DNA from: Artocarpus heterophyllus
Lineage: Eukaryota; Streptophyta; Magnoliopsida; Rosales; Moraceae
Direction of reading: 5' to 3'
DNA length: 64,000 nucleotides
NCBI GenBank assembly: GCA_025403435.1
Contig: CM046335.1
Location: forward strand, 10,088,340 to 10,152,339
The notes under the pieces are model-generated. The model was not told the origin of the DNA, ran no database searches, and saw only the letters and a list, made by a program, of their open reading frames with translations. Shown here one piece after another: positions 23,073 to 35,559 of this stretch; positions within the stretch are counted from its first letter, which is position 1; each line of letters starts with the position of its first letter. The position numbers were made by a program, and so were the translations under genes.

Positions 23073-23212
23073 GGTAATCTATTTTAAGTACATACTTAAA
23101 ATGTAAAGCTTTTATATGTTACAGTATAAAATAAAAATATATTATAATGTAAAGTTTTAACATGTTATAATAAAAATATTTTTAAGTTTTAACTGTGTTG
23201 TCAAACCTGATT
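23073..23212. mobile_element. MITE, 'GAGAGCTTTACA' family (diverged)
   Basis: GGGTCTATTTGGTAATC and TGTTGTCAAACCTGA are partly inverted. Two direct AATGTAAAGCTTTTATATGTTA-like units lie inside. Confidence 0.5.
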
Positions 23213-23728
23213 TGTTTTATATTTTTGGTTGGGGCGGGAATTGTTGGAAATTCTATTGCGCTTTTGTGTTTAATGTTTGTGACCTCTTTTTAGCTGTTGG
23301 GGGTCTCTTTTGACTGCTGATGATAAAGAGAGAGTCGAACTTTTCTTTACCGGATTTTTTGTTCAGTTTTTGTTGCTAAAAGGTGGAAGAATTCTGATGT
23401 GAGCTATCAAGGAGATGTTCTTTTAAAAAGATCATCAGTTTTGCATATTTTTTATATTACTGTAAAAAGCTCTTAAAAATTAACACAATAAAAAATTAAA
23501 AATTTCTCTGATAAGAACAGTCCTTTGCACGATCGTTAAAACCTATTATTTAATTATTTGATTAATTTTTTAATGGTCTAATTTTGTAAGCAAATTTGTG
23601 TTGCATGATAAAAAAACTTCTCCCTCACATTTATTAGACGAAAAGTGTCTACAGGTAATAAAAATGACAGTTTATTTTGTAAAACTTCTCTTGAAATTTA
23701 GGTTTTTTTCCTTTTTAACTCGGAGTAA

Positions 23729-23840
23729 GAGCCTTAAACTCTATACTTTATAATGAAGTTGTGTTAAAATTTTTTATCGCTTTTGAGCCTTAAACTCTAT
23801 ACTTTATAATGAAGTTGTGTTAAATTTTTTTATTGCTTTT
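23729..23840. repeat. tandem duplication, 56 bp x 2
   Basis: Starts GAGCCTTAAACTCTATAC at 23729 and again at 23785. The copies differ only at one or two bases, so the duplication is recent. Confidence 0.9.
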
Positions 23841-24774
23841 GTTTACAATGATAATTTTAATTATCTTTTAGTTTTAAGTATTATATATATATACGTGTAT
23901 GTATTATACAATATATATTTATATATATATTTTTACTAAAATACTAATTTTTTTTTGAAATTTGAGATTTGAGTAATGTTAATTTAATAAAATAAATCAA
24001 AAAATGAAGAAAGAAAATGAAAACGCTCAATAATACGAACTCTAGAATAACACAAGAAATAAATTATAAAAAGAGAGAGAAAAAAAAGGAGACGAGCCTA
24101 TTGATGCCGCAGAAACTTGATTAATATGATAAATTAAATACTAAATAATTTATTAGGAAAATAAATGTTTGAACTTTGTTTATGTGTATACACAATTTGC
24201 AACCCAAAGCCATAAAATGAAATTAAGAAGGTAAGTCGATATTGTTAGAAACGTTTTACTTATTTATTAAATAAATAAACTTTTTCAATTAGGTGGCTTA
24301 TGATTAATATTTAAAATTAAATTTAAAGCATCAATATTCAGCTCGATGGGGCTCACATTCTATGAGAGGCTCAGGCTCCTCCGGTAACTACCCGCTTGGA
24401 CTCAAAAGCGTTTTTCTTAGAATTGGGACTCACTAAAGCATTTTATTGCGTCTGTTTTCATTGATTGTATCTCTCAAATTTTTAACAGTTATTATTGGCA
24501 GTGAAAAAAAAAAGAAGGGTAAATTAAACTGTTTTTTCCCCGGAATTTATGACATGATTGCAATGGTATCTTAGCGCATGGAAGAAATTTCGGGTTGCTG
24601 TCTTGCTGACCTAGAAAATATAAATTTGTCAACATTATGAGCATTGACAATTTGACATGTCAAACAAAATAGGGCTCTAAACCCATGGATTTAGTCAAAG
24701 TATATCACACGTATTGTACGAAACTTGAGAGCAATTATACAAATAGATTGATAAGTGAATTTAACAATATTATT

Positions 24775-24912
24775 ACAATTTTAATTGCTATAGTATAAGC
24801 TCTTATATGTTATAGTATAAAATAAACAATTATATATATATTACAATATAAAATTTTTACATACAACAGTGATGATAACTTATAGTTCTAACCACATTTT
24901 TAAACATACCCG
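24775..24912. mobile_element. MITE, 'GAGAGCTTTACA' family (diverged)
   Basis: TTAATTGCTATAGTATAAGCTC followed by a second TTACAATATAAAATTTTTACAT unit and the terminal TTATAGTTCTAACCACATTTTTAAACA, as in other copies. Confidence 0.5.
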
Positions 24913-27900
24913 TAACGTGTGAGAGTATGCCTTTCATGTCCATACTCCATAAATACTAATATTTGTCCTTAAATGGATTAGTCAAGGTTCTTATTATCTT
25001 TTGGCTTGAATCCCCTAACCAATTGTTGAAGACGAAAAAAAAAATAATAAAAGGCATGGGAAAACTATATGAACATGTCTCCAACAGAAAAAGTTGGCAC
25101 GAGGCATGTGCATCATGGCGACCTGACCAGAATGAGCATCACAATGGAAAAAAAAAATGAAAAAAGACACCTGTAAAAACGTTAAAACATATTTTCAAAC
25201 ACAAAAAAACATGTCATGAATATTGGAATTTTTATGGGATGACGTGCATTTTTTGTCCTATTGATGGATACTACTGTTTTAACCGTAAAATTTAGTGAGT
25301 ATTCACGTTAAAAATTTATAATATTTAAATTTGACGGTTTTTGGTTTTTTTTAATCATAGATCATACGGTTGAAAAACAAATTAAATAGTTAAAATAATA
25401 ATATCTACTAATAGAAAAAAATTGCTTGTCTGCCACTAGTTTGCCTAAAAATATTAGTGTTTAGGGATTACCATCAAACATGTTGTTGTTGTTGTCTTTT
25501 CTTTTTTTTGTTTTGCATTATCTTTATGTTTCGTCCATTTTCTGGATAAAAATCAAGCCGTTTGTGAGTCCATATAATGGAGATGGCTACGTGCATCTAA
25601 ATTTGGTGGCTTAAACAATTATTTCTCTCTTTGTTCTTGGTATCTTTCTTCTTTTACAACAAGAAGAATGATAAACAACCAGTATGTGTTAAATTTATGT
25701 AATCTTTAACTTTTTTAAAAAATCAGTAAATTCTGTCATGTAAACTTATGATTTTGTCTCAATTTTTAATCCTTACAGGATATTATATATAATTTATACA
25801 TATTTTGACTTTTGTCTCAATTTTTTTTTCATGCTTACAGGATATTATATTTGATTTCATACGTATAAAAAGCCTCTTTAACATCTACGAGAAAAGCATT
25901 TTTGACATGTATGCATCATTTTCCTTAAGGAAATGAGCCCAGATGTATTATTTCAATTTCCTGTTTTATTAATTGTTCTTTTAATATTACTGGTGAGAAA
26001 CATGCTCTACTTTTTACATTTTTATGACATTAAGATCTAATTTTTTAAAAAAATTAATAAAAGTATATTAAATGAGGAAAATTCTAATTAGGTTCGTTTG
26101 AAGATGTAAGATTTGAGAATGTAAAAAAGATCAAACTATCTTTTTCAATCAAAACATGTATGGGTGTTTAGATTGTCGGTTTAAATTTTCAATTTGAATT
26201 AAATATATTATAGTAATTTAAATTCCATGGAAGAAAACTATAATAAAAGCAGTTTAAGTATAACTTTCTTTTGTTCAAACCAAATTAGCAAAAGCGCGCT
26301 AATAGTTTGTGTGAGAGAGAAAGTGTGTATATATATGTACAATATTTTGTTCTAAATAAAATAATTAATCATAGAGAAAATTAATTAGGAATTATTACAT
26401 GAAAATAACAATTAATCAAACCATATTAAAAAATTATTTGATGAGTAGAAACATATGTGAGAGAAATTATTTCAATGGGGTAAATAAGATGAATGAGATT
26501 CATAAGACAAATAATAGTTGAAGTGTTGCTATGAGAAAAATATACAAGTAGGAAAATATTTGATAACGAAAACGACAAAATAAAGGGATAGTAAAGTAAG
26601 AAGAAATATGAACGAAAGTTAGAGATCATATATGATAAAATAGTATTTAGAGGATATAAAAAAATATGAAATGAAGATAAATTAGCAAAAAAAAAGTATT
26701 TCAAAGATACATAAAAAAATTAAAAAGCAAAGTCTAAAATATTCAAGATATTATACTACAGAAAGTAAAAAAAAAAAAATACAAAAAGAAGAAAAGAAAA
26801 CGGGAAAAAGAAAAAGAAAAGGAAAAATAATAAAAAACCAAAAAAAAAAAAAGAATTTGGTGGGGGGGACACATGTCCATTCCACATGGGGAAGCACATT
26901 CGTACTTTTAGTATAGATTTTGACAACTTATTTAAATTTACACATTTGGCCACATACTTAATACTAATTATTAAAACAACTCAATTAATTAAATAAGTTG
27001 TCAGAGTAGTATTGTTAAGAAAGCTAAAAAGATGTAAAAATGAGATAGTAAATTTAAATTCCGAAAATAACACAAGCTTAATTTATGTTAATGGAATAAA
27101 TCCAAAGAAACTTGACTTTTGTAGCAGGGTAGCAGCACACCATTGTCATTGCAATTTGGAGGCCATCATGTTTATCTAATATCGCTTTAATTACATGTTT
27201 CTTTCATTCAATTAACGTGCAGTTGAAGGACGTTGAAAACCCTTTGGAGTTCATTATTATTTTTATAAAAAATAGGGTTTGGACCCACCCACCAATTTTC
27301 AACCATTCCCACTTATGAAAGCCACTTCAATCTACCACATATCGGCAGATTTAAGCAGCCGTCGATAAGTCCATGATGGAATTTGCTTTTAAGCAGAGTA
27401 GGAAGAGAAATATTAAAGTTTTTTAATTAGTGTTTAGATAATTCATAAAAAAAATATTTTTTTATTATTTTAAAAGAGCTTTTGAATATGTTTGGCTAAA
27501 TAAATCAAAAGCTCTGATTGTTGTAAGAATTAATGTAATATAAATATGCCTTTGAAAGAATGATTGAAATTATCAATTACTAGTGTTAAGCTCTCACGTA
27601 CTATAGTAAAAAGTAAAAAAAAAAAATACTGCATTATAAAACTCTCATGTACTACAGTTTTCAAACAAAAACTGTTATTGTTCGTTTGAATTGTTCTTTC
27701 AAACAACCTAAAAAATATAAATGGAATTTACAATTTATTTTTCACAAATATAATGTTAGAAAATTAAATAAACAAGTTGTTAATAAGCACTTGTTTCATA
27801 AACACCAGCTAGATAGTGTGTTTCAAAAGTGTTTATAAAAACCAAAAGCCTAAAAACTTTATTCATCCAAACAGATTTAAAAACAACTTTTGGGTTGAAT

Positions 27901-28456
27901 AAATCAAAATAGCTTATTTTCAAACCATTCCAAATGGGCCTTACTCTACCAAGCTTTTAATGCAAGTACAAATTTCTCCTTAAATTTGAATTTATGACTG
28001 ATGTAATCTTTTAACTTCTTATTTCTGAAATTCTTATATACAAACTGTCTATTTTCCATACCGAGTGTTGTCTTGTGATTAATTTTCTAACGATTTGATA
28101 ATCTTTAAATCAATCCAATTAATACAACAATTCATACCAGTGAAAGAAAAAAAAAAGTTCCTACAGTATGAGTTTTTTAATTAAAAAAAGTCATTTTTGG
28201 GTGTGAATACATATTGATAGTATGATCAATATTTTTTTAAAAAAAATTTGACGACTAAAAAACATAATCCTATCCACACATTATTTTTTTGTACCCTACC
28301 TCATAAACTGCCTAAAAGATACATCATATATAATTTTAAGGTTCGTTTGGTAAATGAATTCGAATTAGTGAGTTAATTTGAGTCAATGTAATTTGAATTA
28401 ATATTTAAGTTAATGATTTGAATTGCTATTCGAATTGACGTTTGGATGTGTATTTA

Positions 28457-28563
28457 GAGCTCGTTTGGTTCGAGTATTTGAATGAATATTTAAATTTTTA
28501 TGAGAGAAAACACTGTAGCAAAATGATTCGAACCGTTATTCGAACCACAAAACAAACGGGCCC
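28457..28563. mobile_element. Tourist-like (PIF/Harbinger) MITE, 107 bp
   Basis: Terminal inverted repeats GAGCTCGTTTGGTTCGA and GGGCCCGTTTGTTTTG, flanked by TTA on both sides (28454-28456 and 28564-28566). A 3-bp TTA target and GGGCC-GTTTG ends are typical of the Tourist group. Confidence 0.8.
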
Positions 28564-29292
28564 TTAAGTTTTAATCTAAGTATGGCATAAAATTGAAATT
28601 TGTGTTTGGAGAGATAGTGAAGATAGTTTTTGATTTATTAATAAATCTAATAAAATCTTAATGTTAATGATCTTAAAAAATATGCAATCTGGATCTTGAT
28701 TTATTCCTCTCTTTATTAAAAACGTAGTAAAAAAAAATCATCTCAATTGGATATCAAATGAAGAAGTTATGATTTTTTTTCTCAAACATAAAGAGAGAGA
28801 ATTTTAGTTTTTACTGTAGCAAAGATATCCAAATATAAAAAATTTAAAGGAAGATAAAACTCTAAAAATTTGAATTCTTAAAGAATACATAAAACAAACA
28901 TACCTTTAAATTGTGCTTATTAAGTGGAGAGATATTTAGCGTCAGTGTCTAAGACTTGCCTCGTGTACCAATTATATCACTTTGCTTTTCTCTTGCCCCC
29001 TTAAAACGTAATGCATGCGAGATTAAAACGTAATGAATGTTGGACTTGTATACAATAATTTCGTTCCTAATCAAATAACTAAAAACTATTGAAAAGAATA
29101 AGAATGAGAAAAGGAGAGCCAATAACAGCTAAGGAAGAATATTGAGATAAAGACTGCTCCTCAGGAGAAAAAAAAAAGTAAACAAAAAAATATATTAAAC
29201 TCCCTAAAAGGCCTTTTATTCTACTTAGTACTGCCACTAAATATTGACCCAGGAATACTGCTAATGCAGCAATTCTCGACTGACTTTAAACG

Positions 29293-29297
<5 letters not shown>

Positions 29298-29322
<25 letters not shown>
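29298..29322. repeat. (AAT)n microsatellite
   Basis: Eight or more AAT units. Confidence 0.9.
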
Positions 29323-29323
<1 letters not shown>

Positions 29324-29587
29324 CATGTGATTTACTGGTCAAGCTTTTAAATTAGTCTATGATTGCAAAAGATTGAATAACGACAATAAAAATATGTGGT
29401 TATAAAATATAAGAAGTCAAACTGGCAAAAGATCCTTGGAAAATGGTTTTTTGTCAATGTAGCAGAACATAAAAGGCGTCGGAAAAATCCACGTCATATG
29501 GAGAAAAAGGACCATCCATTCTTGAACGCGATTTTTAATAAAGCCACAATGCCTGCGAGGAAAGATCAAACAAAAGTCTACACAATT

Positions 29588-29588
29588 A

Positions 29589-29623
<35 letters not shown>

Positions 29624-29625
29624 TG
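29588..29625. repeat. (ATT)n microsatellite
   Basis: About a dozen ATT units. Confidence 0.9.
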
Positions 29626-31175
29626 TTCTTTGTTTTGTTTTCCTATCTTTGAGTTGGAAAATCATTGTTATGAATTTAGATCTTCTTTGTTTCTGAGCTG
29701 AATCAGTAGTTCAAATAATTGGGATACATCAATAACCAATGACAACGAGTAATATTTAAGAATGTCTTAAGGAAGCAGAGAACGATTCTTAAAAGCACCA
29801 AAGGGCAAACGGCAGAATCGAAGAATTGATAAAAGAAGTTAATCACGTAACTATATATCTTCGTTTTAATTATTTTTCATTCATTTTTTTTATTTTAAAA
29901 AACTACAAATATATACCTTGAATTTAAAAAACTTGTTTTAATTTTTCCGTTGCATAATTTTTTGAACAAAAATAATTAGATATAAGACAGAAATACCTTA
30001 ATTAGACTGAGTTTGTTTCTAAAATATATTTTTCTTATTGAAAAAAATTTTAAAAAAATATTTGAACATTCAAAAACCATAAACCTTAACATCTTTTTTT
30101 GAAACTTGACACTTTGTTGTAGGATTTTTTTCTATAAGATATATTTCATAGCCATAAAAAGGTAACTATGTCATTTTGCTTAATTTTTTTTCGTTTATAA
30201 GGGCGAAATTGAAACAATTTTTTTTCTTGAATTCAACGGATACCTATATAGTTTCTAAAAACAGAAGGACAAATTGAAAAATAGTTAAATTAAAAGGTAT
30301 AATTATGTAATTAACCTGATAAAAGAAGACAAGCTATATAGAATAAAGTCAACAATTCAAAATTTCTTCAGAGCAGAATAATGAAAAAAAAAAAAGCTAA
30401 AAGAATATATGACTGAGATATCTAGGGCAGATGTCAAACGAGGTGAATCGTTACAAGAAATCACGAAAACAACCAGATAAATAGAATGATATTCTCAAAT
30501 AACCCAGCATACAAAATGGTGGGTATGCTCAACTTTTATGAATTGTCTTTTCCTCAAAATAGTTGAAAAAATCTGAGAGGTTACCAATTAGAGTTACGGT
30601 GTGGGCAAAGGGTTGGTGTAAGTTGTGACTGATTAATAGTGTCTGTTTGCAGTTAGTTAGAGTTGTTAATAGTTTCTGTTTGCATTTAGTTAGAGTTTGT
30701 TAGAAAGAATTGGTAGCATAAACAAGAGGATTAGTAGCTAAGGAGAGAATATGATACACTTGTAGAGATTGGGAAAACCTTTGGAGGATTGCAGTTTCTA
30801 GAATACTTGTTTCATTTGAGCCTTCACTTCCATTCAATGAAGAACCATTTTCTTCTAGAGTTTTGTTGTGAGAATTAGGGTTCCTGTCAAGATCACAAAT
30901 CAAAGTTATGCTATGAACATGGTAGACAGTAGAGTAAAAGTGAACCAACAAGAAATAAAACTAAAAACAGGTTGATGGAACAAACCTGCATGAACAGTAA
31001 GCTTGAGGCTTTTCAATCCCTCGTCCCAGCGACGGAGAAAAAACGTCGATTGTGTCTTAAAAGGCTAGGATATTCTCCGGATAACTGTGTACAAGGGCCC
31101 AAAAAAAAAAACACTTTTTTCGATAGATTTTTTTGGCAAGATGATGTAATCAAACTCCCTTTCATGAATTTCACA

Positions 31176-33626
31176 TTACTCTAAAATAATGAAGCAGTTA
31201 TCACGGACATTATTATTATTCTTTTCATTTTGGGAGAAATCTTTACCCCTTTTTACAAATTGCTTCCGAGGAAGTGCTCTCCAACCAATATCTCGCCTAT
31301 AAAACTCACTAGGCCAGTTAATCTGTTCAACAGTTTGGTATGCTCCGTCCCTTGCCTCTTGAAGGTCTTTCCCTTGGGCAGCCCCAAGAACATGCCCTCC
31401 GGTTGCGACAAAGTTGCCCTCCGAATCCAAGGCAGTCCCGGCATGAAATACGTTGACCAAAGGGGCAATATGTTCTGCGTCCTCAAGGTTCTGGATAACA
31501 ATTCCCTTCTCGTAGGAACCAGGGTAGCCCTTGCTTGCCATTACTACCACCATTGCTGACCCCGGAGACCAGCTTAGGAACACCTCACTCAGCTCTCCTC
31601 TGCAAGCTGCAAGCAGAACTTGGGCCAGATCAGACTCCAACCGAACCATAAGCACCTGTTGATTTTTTTTTTTAACGAATTAGAGAAGCCTGAAAAGTTA
31701 GACTGTTGTATCTGCCTCTTGGTTTACTATATCATATATCATAACCGTGCAAAAGTACAACAGATGTTCAAAAGCCTTTCTGCAAGTGTGTTAAAAGTTT
31801 TGTTACGATAATTTTTGTTTCCAACCTCGATCACATAATCAGGATTTATTTCGTCCCTAACTGAAATGCATACAAAGATCCTAAAGAGGACTACAGAAAA
31901 TATGAATTCATCAGTGCATGAGAAAAATAATGGGGATAGTTGCATTATAAATTTATGAGTTGTGACTTGGGGTTCAACTTTCAAGTAATTACTGCATTAT
32001 TCAATAATTCCACAATCATGCAAAAAATCCTGCCATTTTGCCAGCTTAGACACTCGCAATCTATATCTAAATTGTACGTCTATTTACAGGAAGTATGTTA
32101 ACTGACCTGACACTCTGGATCTCTGAATCGTACATTGTACTCGATTAGTTTTGGTAAGCCGGACTTCTTCTCAATCATGAGACCAGCATACAGAACCCCA
32201 ACAAACTTGCAACCCTCAGCAGACATTCCTTTCACCGTTGGGAGAATTATAGACTTCATCACCAAGTCTTGAAGCTCTTTCATCAAGACAGGTGCCAGGG
32301 AGTACGCTCCCATGCCACCGGTATTAGGCCCTGTATCGCCCTCCCCAACTCGTTTGTGATCCTGAGCAGATTCCAGAGGAATAGCATTCTCCCCATCCAC
32401 CAATGCAAAAAATAACGCCTCTTCTCCTTCCAAATATTCCTCAACAATCACACGGCAACCTGCCGAGCTGAAAACTCCTTCAACAAGCATTGTATCAACA
32501 GCTTCGTATGCCTCCTTCAATGCCGTAGCCACAATAACTCCTTTTCCTGCAGCCAGCCCATCTGCTTTGATGACTATTGGTGTTCCTTGCTCTTTTATAT
32601 ACTGCTTTCCAGCAGCAGGGTCCGTGAATGTTCAATACTGCGTAAAATAAGAACAAATTTTTCACTCATTGATAAAATAAAGAATAATAAGATTGGTGGT
32701 GTTTACAGAATTTCATATCAACTAATGTGAGAATTGATTTGTTGAAATAGAATTTGGCTATTGAAATTAATTATGCATATTTTTTATCAACACATCTTAG
32801 ATATTAATAACAGCTCCAGTCTTTTCCCTTTGCAATCAAAGACTTATTAATTGGTGGACAAAAATGTTCTAAAGCTCAAACTGTCTGTATGATTGGCAAA
32901 ACAAACCTTAGCAGTGGGAATTCCATACTTGTCGCAGAGACTCTTCATGAAATTCTTTGAGCCCTCCAAAGCAGCAGCCTCTGATGTGGGTCCAAAAGCA
33001 GGGATTTCAGCCTCACTCAGGTCATTCACAAGCCCTGAAACTAGAGGAGCCTCCGGTCCCACCACGACAAGTCCCACATTCCACTTGCGGCAGAACGAGA
33101 CAACCGCTGAGCTATCAGACACATTGAGGTCAAAAATACAGGAGGCATCACCAGAGTTGGAAATGCCAGCATTGCCAGGCGCACAGAAAACAGCATCACA
33201 CAAGGGGGACCGCTTCAGTGCATGGCAGAGTGCGTGCTCCCTCCCCCCTCCCCCAATCACCAGAACCACCACTCTCTGTTCTTCACCATTGTCCAACAAC
33301 AACAACAACAACAATAATAATAAAATGAAAACTCAAGATAATATTAATAAAGGATTTTCTTTTAAGGATGAAGAATGTTGTAATGAGTTGTTACTGGAAA
33401 CAGACGACTCTGATTTTTTGGCGAAGCAATTGAAGTTGGAAAACGATCTTGAGCTGTTGAGGTTGTAAGAGTTTGGAGGAGAGTGAAAACGGATGGCGGA
33501 GATGGAGCAAAGCGGGGCTTGAAAGATGCGTGGCTTGGAGGAGTGAAGAAGAGTGTGATGAGCAGTGTTGGTGTGGTGGAGTCTGAAAATGGCAGCTCCA
33601 TGGAGGCTGAAGGTGGTGCATGCCAT
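31176..33626 (-). pseudogene. PUR2: phosphoribosylamine-glycine ligase (GARS, purine synthesis), chloroplast type, with two in-frame stops
   Basis: GARS makes glycinamide ribonucleotide from phosphoribosylamine, glycine and ATP, step 2 of purine synthesis, in plastids in plants. Exons on the minus strand: 32907-33626, 32107-32637, 31176-31661; GT-AG sites and phases agree, spanning 578 codons. The first ~90 residues are Ser-rich like a transit peptide. Then come the N-domain VLVIGGGGREHAL, CAPGNAGI, VVVGPEAPLV, the ATP-grasp [11 protein letters not shown], the [21 protein letters not shown] loop and the C-domain. Damage: TGA at 33333-33335 (codon 98, just after the transit peptide, next to a (TTA)n(TTG)n tract); TGA at 32632-32634 (codon 242, second codon of exon 2, where relatives have Arg or Lys; CGA to TGA would do it); and RFRDPE instead of the signature RFGDPE (32122-32124). 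Otherwise conserved, so decay is recent, or the sequence has errors. A start at 33314 would avoid only the first stop. Confidence 0.85.
33296..33325. repeat. (CAA)n(TAA)n microsatellite inside GARS exon 1
   Basis: On the coding strand it reads (TTA)n(TTG)n, a run of leucines between the transit peptide and the N-domain, absent from the homologues I remember. It lies directly after the first in-frame TGA, so slippage may have remodelled this segment. Confidence 0.85.
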
Positions 33627-35340
33627 TTTTATTTGTGTGCCTTAGAAAATCTTTAAATAACTACAATAAGAAGGAAAACAAGGACGTTCACAACACTATC
33701 GTCACAAACATAATCAAATTAAAATACTCTTACAATACATCATGATAAATGACAACAAATAAAACTGTAAAACACTACAAGCATAACTGAAACCAACAAT
33801 CAACATTTAACAGGCAAAACAATCACTGTTAATCACCAAACCCAATGAAATCAACATCAGACTAAAAGGGATACTTTCCTAGGCATTTCAATAAGCATTT
33901 GTAAGGGTACTTTATTTGGGTTATATTTTTGTAATAATAGTGTGAATTTTCTTCTGATTGTAGTTATATTTTTTTCCCCACTTCTGATTATTTTATTAAA
34001 TGATCTATGGAAATCTCATAGCTGCTGGTAAGATACTACACATTCTTTTTCAACGCAAAAAGAATTTCAGCACAATTACAAAACTTCGGAAACCAGACTG
34101 CAGAAATACAAAACCAAACTTAGAAATTTGGAAACAAGTCTTGGCGCATTTGCAGGAACTAAAAACTCAAGAATAAAACCAAAACCGAATTTAAAAACAC
34201 AAACACAAACACTAACACTGACACTTAATTGTTAAAACATTTGTAGAAAAAAAAGAAAAAAAAAATGAAAGAAATTTTTACACTGAAATCAGCGATCAAA
34301 GTAAAAACCACTAAAAGAGAAGCAGTTGTATGTCGGATTCTCAACTGAGTTATCAAAGGAAAAAAAAAAATTACGTAACAAAAAAAAAAAGAGAGAAATC
34401 AGTAGTATTTATCTAAGATTCTAAACTGAGTCGCCAATGGCCAAAAAGAGAGAGAATCAGAGATGTTGGAATATCCATTCAGCTCAATCTCGACGGCGAC
34501 GGCGAGGGCGAGGGCGACACTGAGGCTGAGGCGCTGAGCGGAACAAGTGGTGGTGGGAAGTAGAGACTAGGGAGAAGAAGAGGAGCGAGTTTAGCTTCAG
34601 TGTACTGACCGTTTTGTTTGCGGAAAAAAACCTTTTTTTTTTTGGTAAATGATCAAAGCTTTGTCCAACTTTTGAAATGACATTTTTTTAGTTACTAAAG
34701 AGTGATGTACTGACTAAAACAGTAGTGATATGTCAGTTTCACTAGATAATTTATCAACTTTGTTATGGACGAAAATTAGTAAATCTATGGTAAAATTCCC
34801 CTAAAAAAAAAACCATTCCCCGAAAATAAAATAAGAGGGTCGTTGACCTAACTTAATCAAAAGTAATTTGATTTTTAGGTTTGAATAAACACTTGAGTTT
34901 TTGTAAGAAAAATTATGGTCGTAGAAATGTTTGAATTGTGATTCTATTCAACGAAACAAAAAGGTGCTAAAGATGGCGTGTTTAGTTTGTCTCTTGAAAG
35001 AAAGAGAAAGAAAAGGTTTACAATGAATTCTCCACCGTTCTCTGATAAGCAAGACTATGAAGAGAAACATCGTAAAGAAATTTGTCACATGGCGACCCAA
35101 ATAATGAATGATACAAGTTTACAAAATATATACCGGAATGTAGCCTCCACTCTTATGTGATGTGAGAGAAATTGAAGACAAACATCATGAAGAATTTTGT
35201 TCACTAAATTGTGGTAAGAAAAGAATCCAGTATCATTCTATCATGAAAGTTTCGACCAATTATACAGACAGAAGACGTTCACAAGGGAAGAAGAATCAAT
35301 AAATTGATAAATTGCTGTCCAAGTGAATTTCAATGATACA
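33627..35340. other. region between GARS and the BRUNO-like gene
   Basis: Contains the GARS upstream region. A GC-rich block at 34480-34560 (GGCGACGGCGAGGGCGAGGG) may be a promoter or a non-coding first exon of GARS. No other gene seen. Confidence 0.4.
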
Positions 35341-35559
35341 CAAGTTACAATTTTTTGTTGGCACAAAATGCACCATCAGTTACAAAGTTTCAGGAATTCC
35401 ATTCCCGTCGCAGGACGGAGATCCGCAGATAAGATTAGATCATCTCAATCCATCCCCATGAAGTTGATACTGCAGTGACTGATTATCCAGCTTGCTTCAA
35501 CCACTTTTTTTTTTTTTTTTTTTAAAAGAATCCTGCCTCCTCCATCAATCACCTCCAAA

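Larger units (their letters stand above)
22791..30990. other. 8 kb gene-free AT-rich intergenic DNA
   Basis: No supportable gene on either strand. Contents seen: MITE copies near 23073-23212, 24775-24912, 27480-27670 and 28457-28563, a 56-bp tandem duplication at 23729-23840, and (AAT)n and (ATT)n tracts at 29298-29322 and 29588-29625. The frames of 60-100 residues here are low-complexity. Confidence 0.6.

Noticed and set aside
30700..30951. 83-residue minus-strand frame near GARS
   Set aside because: Looks like transcript-leader or LTR sequence (LDRNPNSHNKTLEENGSSLN) but no LTR ends or primer site found, so not called.
32893..33468. 191-residue plus-strand frame over GARS exon 1
   Set aside because: Antisense of the GARS N-domain; open only because of the GC-rich coding sequence and repeat.
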